This document shows positions 22,586 through 33,300 of a DNA stretch of 33,690 nucleotides, in pieces; the first letter of the stretch is position 1; each line of letters begins with the position of its first letter. The translations under genes were made by a program, and so were the position numbers. The notes under the pieces were generated by a model, which did no database searches, was not told the DNA's origin, and saw only the letters and a program-made list of their open reading frames with translations. This stretch comes from an uncultured Porphyromonadaceae bacterium. Its GTDB lineage: Bacteria; Bacteroidota; Bacteroidia; Bacteroidales; Muribaculaceae. The DNA is taken from NCBI GenBank assembly GCA_947175215.1, contig CAMWLR010000018.1, positions 1-33,690 on the forward strand, read 5' to 3'.

Positions 22586-24964
22586 TCAATCTGCAATAAT
22601 TTTGAATCTGGCAAATTTCAACAACAATATCTTCTTTTCGGGGCCACGGAAAGTGACCGTGATTTTTGCCCCGGTATTGTCGTCTTCTATATCCTCGATG
22701 ACACCTTTGCCAAAGCGTCCGTGATAAATCTTCATGCCGACGGCCAGTTCTGACGGGTCATGCAGCACAAACTCAACGGCCCCGCTGTCAGCCGCTGCGA
22801 CATTGGCGTTGCGCCCGGTCGCCTCTGCTTGTCTCTGTCGCGAACGCTCGAGCCACGAACCGCTTGCCCCGCCGGGGCGATGAGACTCATAGGCCGGGCG
22901 ATGCACCGGGTTTATCAGCCCCGACGTGCCTCCGCTGCTGTGGTATGACGCGCGGTAGCTGTCAAGCGGGTTTACACCGCGGGGAGTATCGTCAAACTCT
23001 GTTCCCTGCACCATCTTGAGATACTGCGGGTCTATATCATGCAGGAATCGCGAGGGGCGGGTCACCATTGTCTGCCCGTTACGGTATCGGGTCGAGGCAT
23101 AGGTCAGCATACAGAATTCCTTGGCTCTGGTGATGGCCACATAGAGCAGACGACGCTCCTCCTCGATTGATTGGAGCGAGTCACTGGCCATGGCCGAGGG
23201 GAAAAGTTCCTCCTCGACACCTACCACTATCACGTTCTTGAACTCGAGCCCCTTGGCTGCATGAACGGTCATCAGAGTGACACGGTCTTTTGAGGTATCT
23301 TTCTCATCCTGATCAGTCGCCAGAGACACCTCGGCGAGAAAGTCGGTCATCGAAATCTCGGGGTTACCCTCCTCGATACGTCCGGCCACAAACTCCTCGA
23401 CATTCTTTTGCATCTCCATCAGGTTCTCTTGCTGCGATACACTCTCGGGAGTGTTCTCTGAGATAAGCGAACTGAGCAGGCGGGTCTTCATGTATATCTC
23501 GCGTGTAAGCCGTGCAGCATCCGCACCCTCGGCGTCAAGCCGGTTGAAGTCAGCTATCAGATCCCTGAATCCGTCGAGTTTCTTACGCGTACCCGAGTTG
23601 ACGTTAAGCTCGCCCGGATCATTGAGTACCTGCCATATACTCACGCCGCGACCTATCGCTTCGCCGATAAGTTTCTTTAGCGTCGTGTCTCCGATACCTC
23701 GCGCGGGATAGTTGATGATGCGGCGCAATGCCTCATCATCGTCGGGGTTTACGGCGACCCTGAAGTAAGCGATGGCATCCTTTACCTCCTTGCGCTGATA
23801 AAACGACAGACCGCCGTAGATGCGGTATGACAGTCGGCGCTTGCGCAACGACTCCTCAAAGCGGCGGCTCTGCGCATTGGTGCGGTAGAGGATGGCGAAA
23901 TCGTTTAGGGCGTTGTGGTTCTGCACCTGCAACCGCGAGATGCGGTCAGCCACGATCGAGGCCTCGTCAAAGTCGCTGTAACAACGGCACACCTCGATCT
24001 TAGAGCCGCAATCGTTCTCTGAGAATACCTCTTTGCGTATCTGCTCAGAGTTCTTGTCGATAAGCGAATTGGCCGCGGCAACGATATTGCGGGTCGAGCG
24101 GTAGTTACGTTCGAGCTTGAATATCCTCAGATCAGGATACCCTTTCTTGAGGTTGAGGATGTTGCGGATATTTGCCCCGCGAAATGAGTAGATGCTCTGG
24201 GCATCGTCACCTACCATCGTCAGACTGCGGCTGTCTTTACACAACTGCGTGACGATGCAATGCTGGGCAAAGTTCGTATCCTGGTACTCATCGACCAGCA
24301 CGTATCTGAAGTATTCGCTGTAATGGCGGCACACCTCGGGGTGGTCGCGAAACAGCACATTAGTATAATAGAGCAGGTCATCAAAATCCATCGCCCCCGA
24401 CACCTGACAGCGGTGGCGATATGTGGTGTAGATATCGACGATCTGTCCGCGCTTGCTGCGGCGGTCGGCCTCCATCAGTTCACGGTCGGCGGCATAACGG
24501 CTCGGACTGATCAGCGCGTTTTTGGCCATCGAGATGGCGCTCTGCACCACCGAGGGCTTATAGACCTTGTCGTCAAGCTGCATATTCTTGATGATCGACT
24601 TGATCAGTGCGCGCGAGTCATCAGAGTCATATATTGTGAAAGATGACTTATAGCCGAGTTTGTCGGCATTCTGTCTGAGGATGCGCGAGAATATCGAGTG
24701 AAACGTACCCATCCAGAGTTTCGAGGCGATCTTCTCTCCGACAAGCTGACAGATACGCTCACGCATCTCATTGGCCGCCTTGTTTGTAAATGTCAGGGCC
24801 ATCAGCCGCCACGGTTCATACCCCTTGGTCAGCAGATGCACTATCTTATAAGTCAGCACGCGGGTTTTACCCGACCCGGCGCCGGCAATAACCAGCTGAG
24901 GGCCGTCGAGATATTCGACCGCCTCGCGCTGCTGACTGTTGAGTTTCGAGAGGTAATCCTCCAT
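22586..24964 (-). CDS. UvrD/PcrA/Rep-type superfamily 1 DNA helicase
   Basis: A 792-residue ATP-dependent 3'-5' DNA helicase of the UvrD/PcrA group, used in repair and replication restart. Motifs in order are the Q-motif region LNSQQREAVEYLDGP, Walker A AGAGSGKTRVL (about 27-37), TFTNKAANEMRERI, Walker B YVLVDEYQDTN, VGDDAQSIYSFRGA, ERNYRST, TLMTVHAAKGLEFKNV and LLYVAITRAKE. The C-terminus (about 745-792) has the Tudor-like module with GMKIYHGRFGKGVIEDI that in PcrA/UvrD contacts RNA polymerase. Length and motifs are complete. The gene begins 74 bases after the polyprenyl synthase stop and runs into nspC with a 4-base gap. Confidence 0.95.
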   Translation of the reverse strand: MEDYLSKLNSQQREAVEYLDGPQLVIAGAGSGKTRVLTYKIVHLLTKGYEPWRLMALTFTNKAANEMRERICQLVGEKIASKLWMGTFHSIFSRILRQNADKLGYKSSFTIYDSDDSRALIKSIIKNMQLDDKVYKPSVVQSAISMAKNALISPSRYAADRELMEADRRSKRGQIVDIYTTYRHRCQVSGAMDFDDLLYYTNVLFRDHPEVCRHYSEYFRYVLVDEYQDTNFAQHCIVTQLCKDSRSLTMVGDDAQSIYSFRGANIRNILNLKKGYPDLRIFKLERNYRSTRNIVAAANSLIDKNSEQIRKEVFSENDCGSKIEVCRCYSDFDEASIVADRISRLQVQNHNALNDFAILYRTNAQSRRFEESLRKRRLSYRIYGGLSFYQRKEVKDAIAYFRVAVNPDDDEALRRIINYPARGIGDTTLKKLIGEAIGRGVSIWQVLNDPGELNVNSGTRKKLDGFRDLIADFNRLDAEGADAARLTREIYMKTRLLSSLISENTPESVSQQENLMEMQKNVEEFVAGRIEEGNPEISMTDFLAEVSLATDQDEKDTSKDRVTLMTVHAAKGLEFKNVIVVGVEEELFPSAMASDSLQSIEEERRLLYVAITRAKEFCMLTYASTRYRNGQTMVTRPSRFLHDIDPQYLKMVQGTEFDDTPRGVNPLDSYRASYHSSGGTSGLINPVHRPAYESHRPGGASGSWLERSRQRQAEATGRNANVAAADSGAVEFVLHDPSELAVGMKIYHGRFGKGVIEDIEDDNTGAKITVTFRGPEKKILLLKFARFKIIAD

Positions 24965-25004
24965 AATGACAATACTCTCCTCTATCTTAAATGACCTTTC
25001 ACTC

Positions 25005-25024
25005 GCCCTGTCAGAAGACAGGGC
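25005..25024. terminator. Perfect 8-base hairpin between polyprenyl synthase and helicase genes
   Basis: GCCCTGTC (25005-25012) and GACAGGGC (25017-25024) pair perfectly around a 4-base loop. On the minus strand it follows the polyprenyl synthase stop by 14 bases, so it could attenuate or terminate that transcript. No T-run follows on that strand, so termination would be inefficient or dependent on other factors. An RNA-processing or stability hairpin is equally possible. Confidence 0.4.
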
Positions 25025-25038
25025 TGACCACCATCTTT

Positions 25039-26010
25039 TTAATGATTGCGGGCAGCCGATTTAAGCGCGAGTGACGTAAAGAACTCACGGGCCTCAGGTG
25101 ACATCTTCACCCCGGCTATAGCCTCGACAGCCTCAGCGGCATAACGCTCAATCAGTGCCTGCGCCTCATCGCGCAGATTGAGGTCATCATATATCTTTCT
25201 TATCTCACGGATCTTGAGATAATCGGTCAGCTTCTGATCGAGTACGCGCTGCAACCGCTTAGGCTCGCGGTTGAGGGCATTGATCCAAAGCCATGTTTTC
25301 TTCTCATTGATGATGTCACCGCCGATCTCTTTGCCAAACAGAGCCGGGTCGCCGTAAGTGTCAAGGTTGTCATCCTGCAACTGGAACGCCAACCCCAACA
25401 GCTCGCCGTAGCGGTACATCGCAGCGGCATCTTCGGCTGTCGCGCGGGCCATCATTGCCCCCATCTTGCAGGCACACGCCAGCAAGACAGATGTCTTGAG
25501 CCTGATCATCTCGATATACTCCTCGACCGTCACCGCGCGGCGCGTCTCATACTCCATATCGAGTTGCTGACCACCGTAGACCTCCATTGCCGTGGTGTTG
25601 AACAGGTCGAGAATCTGCGCCATACAGTCAGCACCGTCGCGTCCCGTATCCTTGACAACCAGCATGGTGGCAAGGGTCAGCATCGCGTCACCTGACAATA
25701 TCGCCACCGACTCATTCCAGCGGCGGTGGACGGTCGGACGCCCGCGTCTCACCTCAGCCTTATCCATCACATCATCATGCAGCAGGGTGAAATTATGAAA
25801 CATCTCGATACCGACCGCCTGATTTACAGCCTTAAGGGCATCGCCTCCGAGCGCATCACAGGTCGCTAACAGCAACAACGGTCTTAGCCGTTTGCCACCG
25901 CCCTCAAGAGTATATTCGACCGGTTGAAACAGTCCACGAGGCCCCGGGCCGTAATCGATCTCGGCAACCGCCTTCTCAATTATATCCGAAAAATAGTCCT
26001 TGTCAAACAT
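25039..26010 (-). CDS. Polyprenyl (probably short-chain) diphosphate synthase
   Basis: Trans-isoprenyl diphosphate synthase that elongates an allylic diphosphate with isopentenyl diphosphate. I use ATG 26010 (MFDKDYFSDIIEKAV, 323 residues), because the upstream 52 codons open to 26166 lie in promoter-like sequence and show no family similarity. Motifs are GGGKRLRPLLLL, the first Asp-rich motif LLHDDVMDKAEVRRG (DDxxD without the bacterial FPP synthase insertion), GGQQLDMEYE, and the second Asp-rich motif QLQDDNLDTYGD, then FGKEIGGDI. A Phe sits five residues before the first Asp motif, which in known enzymes favours short products (FPP or GGPP). Product length is inference. It is divergent from the DUF4250 gene. 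Confidence 0.88.
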   Translation of the reverse strand: MFDKDYFSDIIEKAVAEIDYGPGPRGLFQPVEYTLEGGGKRLRPLLLLATCDALGGDALKAVNQAVGIEMFHNFTLLHDDVMDKAEVRRGRPTVHRRWNESVAILSGDAMLTLATMLVVKDTGRDGADCMAQILDLFNTTAMEVYGGQQLDMEYETRRAVTVEEYIEMIRLKTSVLLACACKMGAMMARATAEDAAAMYRYGELLGLAFQLQDDNLDTYGDPALFGKEIGGDIINEKKTWLWINALNREPKRLQRVLDQKLTDYLKIREIRKIYDDLNLRDEAQALIERYAAEAVEAIAGVKMSPEAREFFTSLALKSAARNH

Positions 26011-26133
26011 AATCCACGAAATTACAAAAAAATACTCAATCACCCCCCTCCCGACCCCAACTTTTTCATCACCCACCCCGCAAAACGGTAGCAAAAACGG
26101 TCGCACGCTCACAGATGGTAACGGTTTATTTTG

Positions 26134-26141
26134 TAATTTTG
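26134..26141 (+). promoter_or_regulatory. Candidate -7 element upstream of the DUF4250 and tatD genes
   Basis: TAATTTTG matches TAnnTTTG exactly. No clear TTTG is seen 19-21 bases upstream. The putative transcript would start near 26148 at a CCCCG/CGGGG hairpin (26148-26152 with 26157-26161, loop CCGT), and two direct copies of GTGCAACT follow at 26161-26168 and 26176-26183. The divergent polyprenyl synthase must have its own promoter in 26011-26130, but I see no consensus match there. Confidence 0.4.
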
Positions 26142-26212
26142 CAACGTCCCCGCCGTCGGGGTGCAACTGTTGTTAGTGCAACTTTATTAGACAATTGTTA
26201 ACCGTGAGTAGT

Positions 26213-26392
26213 ATGGAAGATATGCCAAAAGACCCGTTTATGCTTATGAGCTGGGTGAATATGAAACTGAGAGATCAGTATAACTCGGTCGATGCGCTTT
26301 GTGACGATCTCGACATCGACAGTGTCGAACTTGAGCGCACTCTCGGCGAGGCAGGTTTTGAGTATATGCCTGAGATAAATCAATTCAGATAA
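26213..26392 (+). CDS. DUF4250 domain protein
   Basis: A 59-residue protein from ATG 26213 (MEDMPKDPFMLMSWVNMKL). It matches my recollection of the DUF4250 family, which has LPKDP..LLS..N..LRD near the N-terminus, a LC..L..D segment, and a Y....NQF ending. Here the corresponding stretches are MPKDPFMLMSWVNMKLRDQ, DALCDDLDID and EYMPEINQFR. The fold is probably a small helical, helix-turn-helix-like unit. The function is unknown. A second in-frame ATG at 26222 and a TTG at 26195 are alternative starts. It lies 37 bases before the TatD-type hydrolase, probably in the same transcript. Confidence 0.8.
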   Translation: MEDMPKDPFMLMSWVNMKLRDQYNSVDALCDDLDIDSVELERTLGEAGFEYMPEINQFR

Positions 26393-26429
26393 AGTGTATA
26401 ATAATTTTCATCTCTCACTTAAATAAGCT

Positions 26430-27266
26430 ATGGAGCTGATAGACAGCCATACACACCTTTACAGCGACGAGTATCTGACTGAGGAGCAGCCGCGTCACCC
26501 CAAGAAAGGGGTGGTGATGCCACCGCCCGAACCTACCCCGCAAGGTTGCGATGAGGCTGTAAGGATGGCACTCGATGCCGGGGTGTCTCATCTGATTTTC
26601 CCGGCCAATGCGCTCTATGAGATTGAGTCTATGAAGCAGCTTGCATCCCGCTTCCCCGGCAAAATCTCTATGGCGATGGGGTTGCACCCGACCGAACTGA
26701 CCGATAACCCGGCCAAGGCTATCGACATAATCGAGAATGAGATAGACACACATCCCGGACTCTATTGTGCTGTCGGTGAGATAGGAATTGACCTGTATTG
26801 GGAACCCGAGAACCGCCAACGTCAGATGGCGGCTTTTGACCGTCAATGCCGCATCGCCCTGCGTCACGACCTGCCGATAATCATTCATTGCCGCGACGGA
26901 CTTGACGAAACTCTCGAGGTACTGCGGGGATTAGAGAGTGTACCGCGCGGCGTATTCCACAGTTTCGGCGGCTCAGCCCAAGATGTCGAGCGTATCCGTG
27001 AGGTCGGCGACTTTCACTTCGGTATCAACGGCATCGTGACTTTCAAAAATTCAACACTACCCGCTGTCCTCCCCGCCATCGGCATAGACCGCATACTTCT
27101 CGAGACCGATTCACCCTATCTCGCCCCCGTGCCGTTCCGCGGTCGCCGCAATCAGTCGGCCTATCTCCCCGCCATCGCCGACACGGTCGCCCGCGCCCTT
27201 TCGCTCTCACTCGAAGAGGTCGCCGCCCAAACCGTCGCCAACACCCGCCGCCTCTTTAACATCTAA
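26430..27266 (+). CDS. tatD: TatD family metal-dependent hydrolase (DNase)
   Basis: A 278-residue cytoplasmic TIM-barrel amidohydrolase of the TatD/YcfH family; characterised members act as metal-dependent deoxyribonucleases, some with 3'-5' exonuclease activity. Metal ligands are visible: DSHTHL (H7, H9), the Glu of VGEIGIDLYW, IIIHCRD, GVFHSFGG and the Asp of LLETDSPYLAP. After the first motif there is a charged and proline-rich stretch (EEQPRHPKKGVVMPPPEPTP) that I do not associate with the usual family loop. It converges on sprA, with 65 bases between the two stop codons and no strong bidirectional terminator. Confidence 0.93.
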   Translation: MELIDSHTHLYSDEYLTEEQPRHPKKGVVMPPPEPTPQGCDEAVRMALDAGVSHLIFPANALYEIESMKQLASRFPGKISMAMGLHPTELTDNPAKAIDIIENEIDTHPGLYCAVGEIGIDLYWEPENRQRQMAAFDRQCRIALRHDLPIIIHCRDGLDETLEVLRGLESVPRGVFHSFGGSAQDVERIREVGDFHFGINGIVTFKNSTLPAVLPAIGIDRILLETDSPYLAPVPFRGRRNQSAYLPAIADTVARALSLSLEEVAAQTVANTRRLFNI

Positions 27267-27331
27267 GGAGTAAATCTGTCAGATACCACTTTGATAACCA
27301 AATTTCTTTAAATACCGGTGATCACTGCGCG

Positions 27332-30300
27332 TCAGCGCGACAGGTTGAGGTTGAGAGACAGGCCGTAGGATGAGTTGGTGGTGGGGTAAGAGGCGTTGCT
27401 TACCAAGGGGGTATTGACCTGATGGTCGAAGTATGCGCCAAGGGTGAGCTTGCGTGACAGTATATACTGGGCGTTGAAGTTTATGGTCAGCGTGCGCGTG
27501 CCCGAAGTCGCCTGTGTGTAGTTTGTCTCGATACGACGTATCAGTGCCTGGGTGTTTTGCAGCGAGAAGTCTGCTTTAAGGGTGAGGTCGTTGCTGACAC
27601 CCGACTGTGACCCGCGCATCTTGAGCACCGAGTTAAATCCGACGATCTTATATCCGGCACCGATGGTCAATCCGCGCGAAGTTGCTTCGACCACCTGCCC
27701 TGCTGAGGTATTGAGCGTCAGCGTGCGCTGGTCTTTCCACTCGAGATTAAATTGCAGGTCGTTTTTGAGTGTGCCGTTGACACCGATCAGGGGCGCGAAA
27801 CGCTCGGTGATCGCCACTGTAGAGATATTATATGGTGACGAGGGTATCGGCATACCGGTATTTGTGTCAAGAGTAAAGCCGAGGATGTCGCCGTCGACCG
27901 TAAGCCAGTTGAGATATGACGAGTATGAGCCAACCGAATAGGTACACTGATAGGCATGGCTCAGAGAGAAACTCTTAAACCATTTTTTCATGTTACCCAA
28001 GTTGATCAGGCCGTCGTATGTCAGTCGCCAGTTGGGGAGGACGGCCGAGAAGTCGGGGAACGGTGTAAGATACTGCGTGTAGGGGTTCGTGCCGGTATAT
28101 GCCGAGATAAACGCGGGCACCAGTACGTCAGACGAGGTCTGCGACACCGTACCGTTCTCGGGGTTAAACACCTGACCCACCAACGGGCTCTCGTTCATGA
28201 ATCCTCCACCGGGGTAACGCACGCCGTTATACTGAGAGTTATATCGGTCGGCGATGATGGGGATATTATCAAGCATCTTCCGGAAGGGCGCGCTATAATA
28301 ACCGTCCTCGGCGCTTGACGACCCTAACGCCGTCATGATGGCGCAGTGGGTCTTGGTGTATGAGCCCGAGAGAGTGACAGGCATATCAGCATACATAAAC
28401 TGTATCTGACGAGTGCGGTTGTCAGTACGGTTCATGGTCAGCTGCAACTTGAGTCCTTTGATAAATTCGAGCTGTAACTCAAGGTTGAGCTCATTGGCCT
28501 TTGAGATTATCGCCGGCGATGTCTGGCCATCATCGGTGATGAGCCAACCGCGGTCTTTAGCCTTATAGATATAATCATCACCGACAAAGCCGAATGCAAA
28601 GTCAAGACCGGGCGACATCGCTCCGTATCCGGTTGACTGGCCTAAGATATTGCCGATATCGTTGCGGAACAGAGGTATCGTCATCGTGTTGGTACGTTTC
28701 CATCTGATCGATGCCGAACGCGGACTCATGATAAACCTCAGCGTGTACTCGCCGATCTCACGCCAGAGCGACTTATCCTCCTTGACCACCTCGTTGATGG
28801 TAAACTTGACATTGGCATCGGCGCGCGTCAATATCTCGACCGAGTTGTCATCGAGCACCTTATGCTTAAACTCAAACGGCTCTTTGGTATTGACATTCTG
28901 GGCGGTGATCTTTATCTTCTTTGTGCGCAGATTGTGCTTGATGGTGAGGGTGGTGTCACTCTGCAACTTATATGTACGCTCAAACTTCTTGGGCTTGCGC
29001 GTCGTCTCTTTTTTACCCACGGTATTAAACCGCTTGTTGACATCCTTGATAAACGGTATCTTGTTGTAAAGGCTCTCAAAGTTGATGCGTCCGTCGGCAC
29101 TCAGCGACGACTGGTTGGCGATCTTGTTGCCGGTCGAATACCCGTCGATCTCGGCGCCGCGATCCCAGCGGTAAGTCGAGTTATACGACACGTTACCCGT
29201 GAGGAAATCGAGCACCGGGATACGGCTGAACGGCGCGCGGTATGTCGCCACAAAGCTCTGATTATAAGCCCACGGCGTACCCATCGACAGGATCGAACTC
29301 CAGACAGTGTCTTTCCATTGCTTGTACTCGTCGGGGAACAGTTTCTTGTTTACCGCCCCGGCTGTCTCCTCGATACGGGCCGAGGTGTTTGAGTTGAATG
29401 TCAGCGAGATCGATTTGGTCAGATTCCAGGTGAGCTGGAACTGACGGTCCCAGAGGAAGTTCTTGCTCACCGACACCGGCAGCTGGAATGTCTCGTCAAG
29501 CTCAGAGCGCGTCTGCATCTCGTAATAATATCGCGACATATTTGTCAGGAACGAGATGGTGTTGGGCAGATAATTGAGTTCCCAGTCCTTAAAGAATTTG
29601 AGATTCTTGTTCTTGGTCTTCATCCACCCGAAAGGCTTGAGCCCCTTGACCATCGGCGAGTAGTTATAGGCCAGCGAGCCGCGGTAGTCGTTGGTATACT
29701 CATACTCGGTCGTCGGGTCATTCTTAGACTGTTTGTTAAACGAGAAGTTGATCGTAAAGTTAGAGGGATCCCAGGGCATCGGCTTGGCACTGGTGACGTC
29801 AAACTTGAGGCCCGACAGCGAGAAACTCTGTATTGTAGACCGCTCGACGGCGTATGCCGAGATAGAGTCACGGGCATGAGCATCGGGGGCCTCGTCGAGA
29901 GCATCCTTGAGCAAGACATCCTGATCAAGCGGGTTATATTTGGGCGTGGTCTTTTCGGTCGAATATGAGTAATAAATGGGCGCGCGCAGCTTGGCCTTCT
30001 GAGGCACAAAACGGCCCAGATCGGTCTGCACCGCCACGTTATATTGCTGATAGTCATCCATGCGGCGGTCATTGAGACCCTGATCGACCGAGCCGAAGCC
30101 GGCAGTCTCGACATGGGCGCCAACATTGAGCGTCGCCACGTCAGAGAGCCCCAGGTTGAGGTTGGCCTTGGCCGCCCATCCGCCGGCCTCGTCAAAGTCA
30201 GTGACCTTTAACTCGTTGACCCACACGATGCCATCCTTGATACTGTTTGAGTTATTGCGCACACCGATCAGTATCACCCTCACATCGCTCAGCGAGGGGT

Positions 30301-33300
30301 TACCCCTGACGGCCAGGACATTACGCTCATTATCAGGGTCGCGGCCCGTATATAGCGTAGCATACCCGATACCGCTGCCCGCCTCCTCCTTGGCGCGGTT
30401 GCGCTCACGTTTGAGGTCGACGAGATACTGCAGGTTGAGATCCATAAAGTTCTGTGTCGGCCATACTTTCTGACGGTCACTCTCGAGCCAGTTGTTATAA
30501 TTGCCGTGAGGCGTGAGTGTCAGCGGTATCTCATACTCATAATAGTTGGCCTTGACGTCAGTGCCGAGACGCACAAACACCGACAGCTCGCCCGACTTAA
30601 GGTTGGTTACGTCGTCAATAAGGCTCTCGGCGTGAATCCACATCTGCAAACGCTTGTAGTTGCGCAGATCCTGCTGGGTGTCGCGATATACGCCGCGGCC
30701 GTCACCTGCTTTGAGATCGAGGACCTTGAGCGACATCGACTGCTCGTTGAGCTGTGTCACCTGAGACTGGCCCGGGTCAACGATACGGGTCACACCGGGG
30801 GGAAGCACATAGTTGACCGGCTCGCGGTCGGCGTTCTCCTCGATGTTCACCACCGAGACATCAAGCTGACCCTCAGCCGGGGCGTCGCCTCGGTTGTTGA
30901 GGTTGAAGTCGTATGTACGCCACTCTCCCCTGACGAGCTCAAGGGTGGCGAAACGCAGGTGAGTAACCTGCTTGAAGCCGGTCATGAACATACGGGCGAA
31001 ACGTATGGTCGAGAAGTCGTTGATCGATCCTACTTTCTTTTCATACTGGCTCAGAGGTATCTTGAACTGATACCACTCGACGGTCTGTGTCTGACCGTCG
31101 CGGGTATAGACGGTCGACACCTGTTTGTCGGCAATATAATTCTTACCTACAACGAGGTCTTCGGGACGTATCGACACTTTGTATTGGAAGTATCGCTCAT
31201 ACTCATTGAGCGTGTTATCCTGGTTGATATCCTCGACATCAGGCACCGAGCGCGCGCTCTGATAGAGGGGGTCTGAGGCATCTTCGGGTGATAGAGAGTT
31301 CCACTCGACGCCGTTATAATGTTTGTATCGCTCGAGGATCGACAGGCGCTCCTCGTCATAGTCATACCCGCGGAAGAAGTGATAATTATCCTGCGCCGGG
31401 TCATTGAACGGTGAGAACTGATCATTCTGCATACGCTCTCGCGTCGCCGGCGATATGCGTTGAGACAGTTTCTCGAGAAATGATGAATATGTCGGGAACG
31501 AGAACTCGCTCTCGTTTGAGAGTCCGTCTAGGCCGACATCCTGCAACACGCGCGACCCGTTGTTTGTATCAAAGGCATATGTCAGCGAGTTCTGGCGTGA
31601 GACATTACCCCAGACGGTCTGCTCGAGCCACTCGTTGTTGCCGTCAACAGGGAGACCGTTTTCATACGATTTCAACCCGTCCTTAAGGATATCCTCAGAG
31701 ATTTCGCCGAAATTGAAGTACAGGTCACCGCCGTCATAGTTGGGGTTATTCTCATCGAGGAACGGATTCATCATCCAGAACTGGATATACTCGATGTTGG
31801 CCTGCTCAAAGTTGGTGTTATCCATCTTGCGCATGATACCGCCCCATCGTTTCTCGGGGAAGAGCAGCGAGCCGTCCTCGTCAACATTCGTGGCATCAAG
31901 GTTATAGGGACCGCGCTCGGTGGGATAGAACGACAGGTTAAGTGTCTGCACCGTGGCCGACTCACCGTAGGTCAGTTCGCGCCCGGGGAAGATCTCTTGC
32001 GACGTCACCTCGCGCACATACGGATTTGACAGCTGCACAAGGTCGTTGCGTATATAACCCGGCGCGAGCGACGAGTTGCGGTCGGTGAACATACGGTCGA
32101 TGTAATACCAGTTAAACAATGCCCTGTTCATACCGTATGCAGGGTCATTTGAGAGCGCAGCCTCGGGGAACAGTGCATCCTTGCCGCTGTCATATGGTGT
32201 CGACGCCAGAAACCATGAGTAAGGAGAGCGCAGGTCAATGCCGGTCTGAGAGGACTCGAAGTCATCAACGTATGAGCTACCCTTGGTCGACCCTGATTCC
32301 TGACCGTGAGGCAGCAGCACGGCATATTCGGCCGTCAGGCTCAGGGTCGACGGAGCGGTGGCGTTGACCGTCGGTATCTTGTTGAGCAGATTGGTCAGCC
32401 ACATAAACCGGGTATTGTAGTTGAGGTTAAACCCTAACATCGAGTTGTTTATCACCTCATCGCCGATATTTACTTTCTCGGTCAGAGCCTTCTCTGAGAA
32501 GTGCATGAATGTCGCCCCGATATTGAAGTCTTTGCTGAACGCATACTGCATATCGAGGCCCAAAAGCGTCTTGCGCTGGGTCGAGAAGAGCGATTGATTC
32601 TCGAGGGTCACCGACACGCTCTGCCCCGAGTCAATGATACTCTGGTTGGTGATCGTCACGATACCCATCGAGTAATCGACCGTATAGTCTGAGTTCTCGA
32701 CGAGCTTGACGCCGCCGGCCATCACAACCACCGACCCGCGGGGAACGTTCATCGCATTGAGTCGGATCTGTGACCCTGACGATGCCTGATAAGACCCGGC
32801 GATGACAAATTTGTTTTTGTCGGCAAACTGGCGGGCTATCACCAATGTAGAGTCATAGAGCTCTTTATAGACATATTTTTCGGCAAGCACCGGGTCATTG
32901 ATCTTACGCTCGAGATGTGCGCCAAACGGTTCGGCCACCGGGAAGATCACCTTACCGTTTGAGGCCGTGATCGTATACCCCTCGAGGAAGTCAAAGAATC
33001 CGTCAGGATTTGATTGCTCGTTAGAGTCGAGGCGGTCGAGATTCATCACCTGCAACAGCGGCGTGTTTGACATCGAGGCTATCGGCAGGTAATTGATGAG
33101 CGTACCGGTGGTGTCTGACAGATATTTGATCTGCAACTTGAAGTTCTGTTTCTGCACCTGATATGCCCCCAGCGAGTAGATATTCTTCATCATCAGGCGC
33201 CATATAGGCATCTTGGGGTCGACGGTAGTCGACTTAAGCATCTTGACATACAGCGACTCTGAGGTCGTGGTGATGTCTGACGAGAACTCACCCACCTGAT

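Noticed and set aside
26011-26166. N-terminal extension of the polyprenyl synthase to 26166
   Set aside because: The extra 52 codons have no family similarity, cross a C-rich spacer and reach the opposing promoter region; ATG 26010 gives the normal length.
29620-30195. 191-codon minus-strand frame overlapping sprA in another phase
   Set aside because: Its composition is dominated by Arg, Ser, Pro and Thr, typical of a frame-shifted shadow; the sprA frame is uninterrupted here.
28862-31276. Long open frames on the plus strand opposite sprA (176 and 256 codons)
   Set aside because: They are antisense to a continuous beta-barrel reading frame, show no recognisable motif and have no promoter; SprA explains the sequence.
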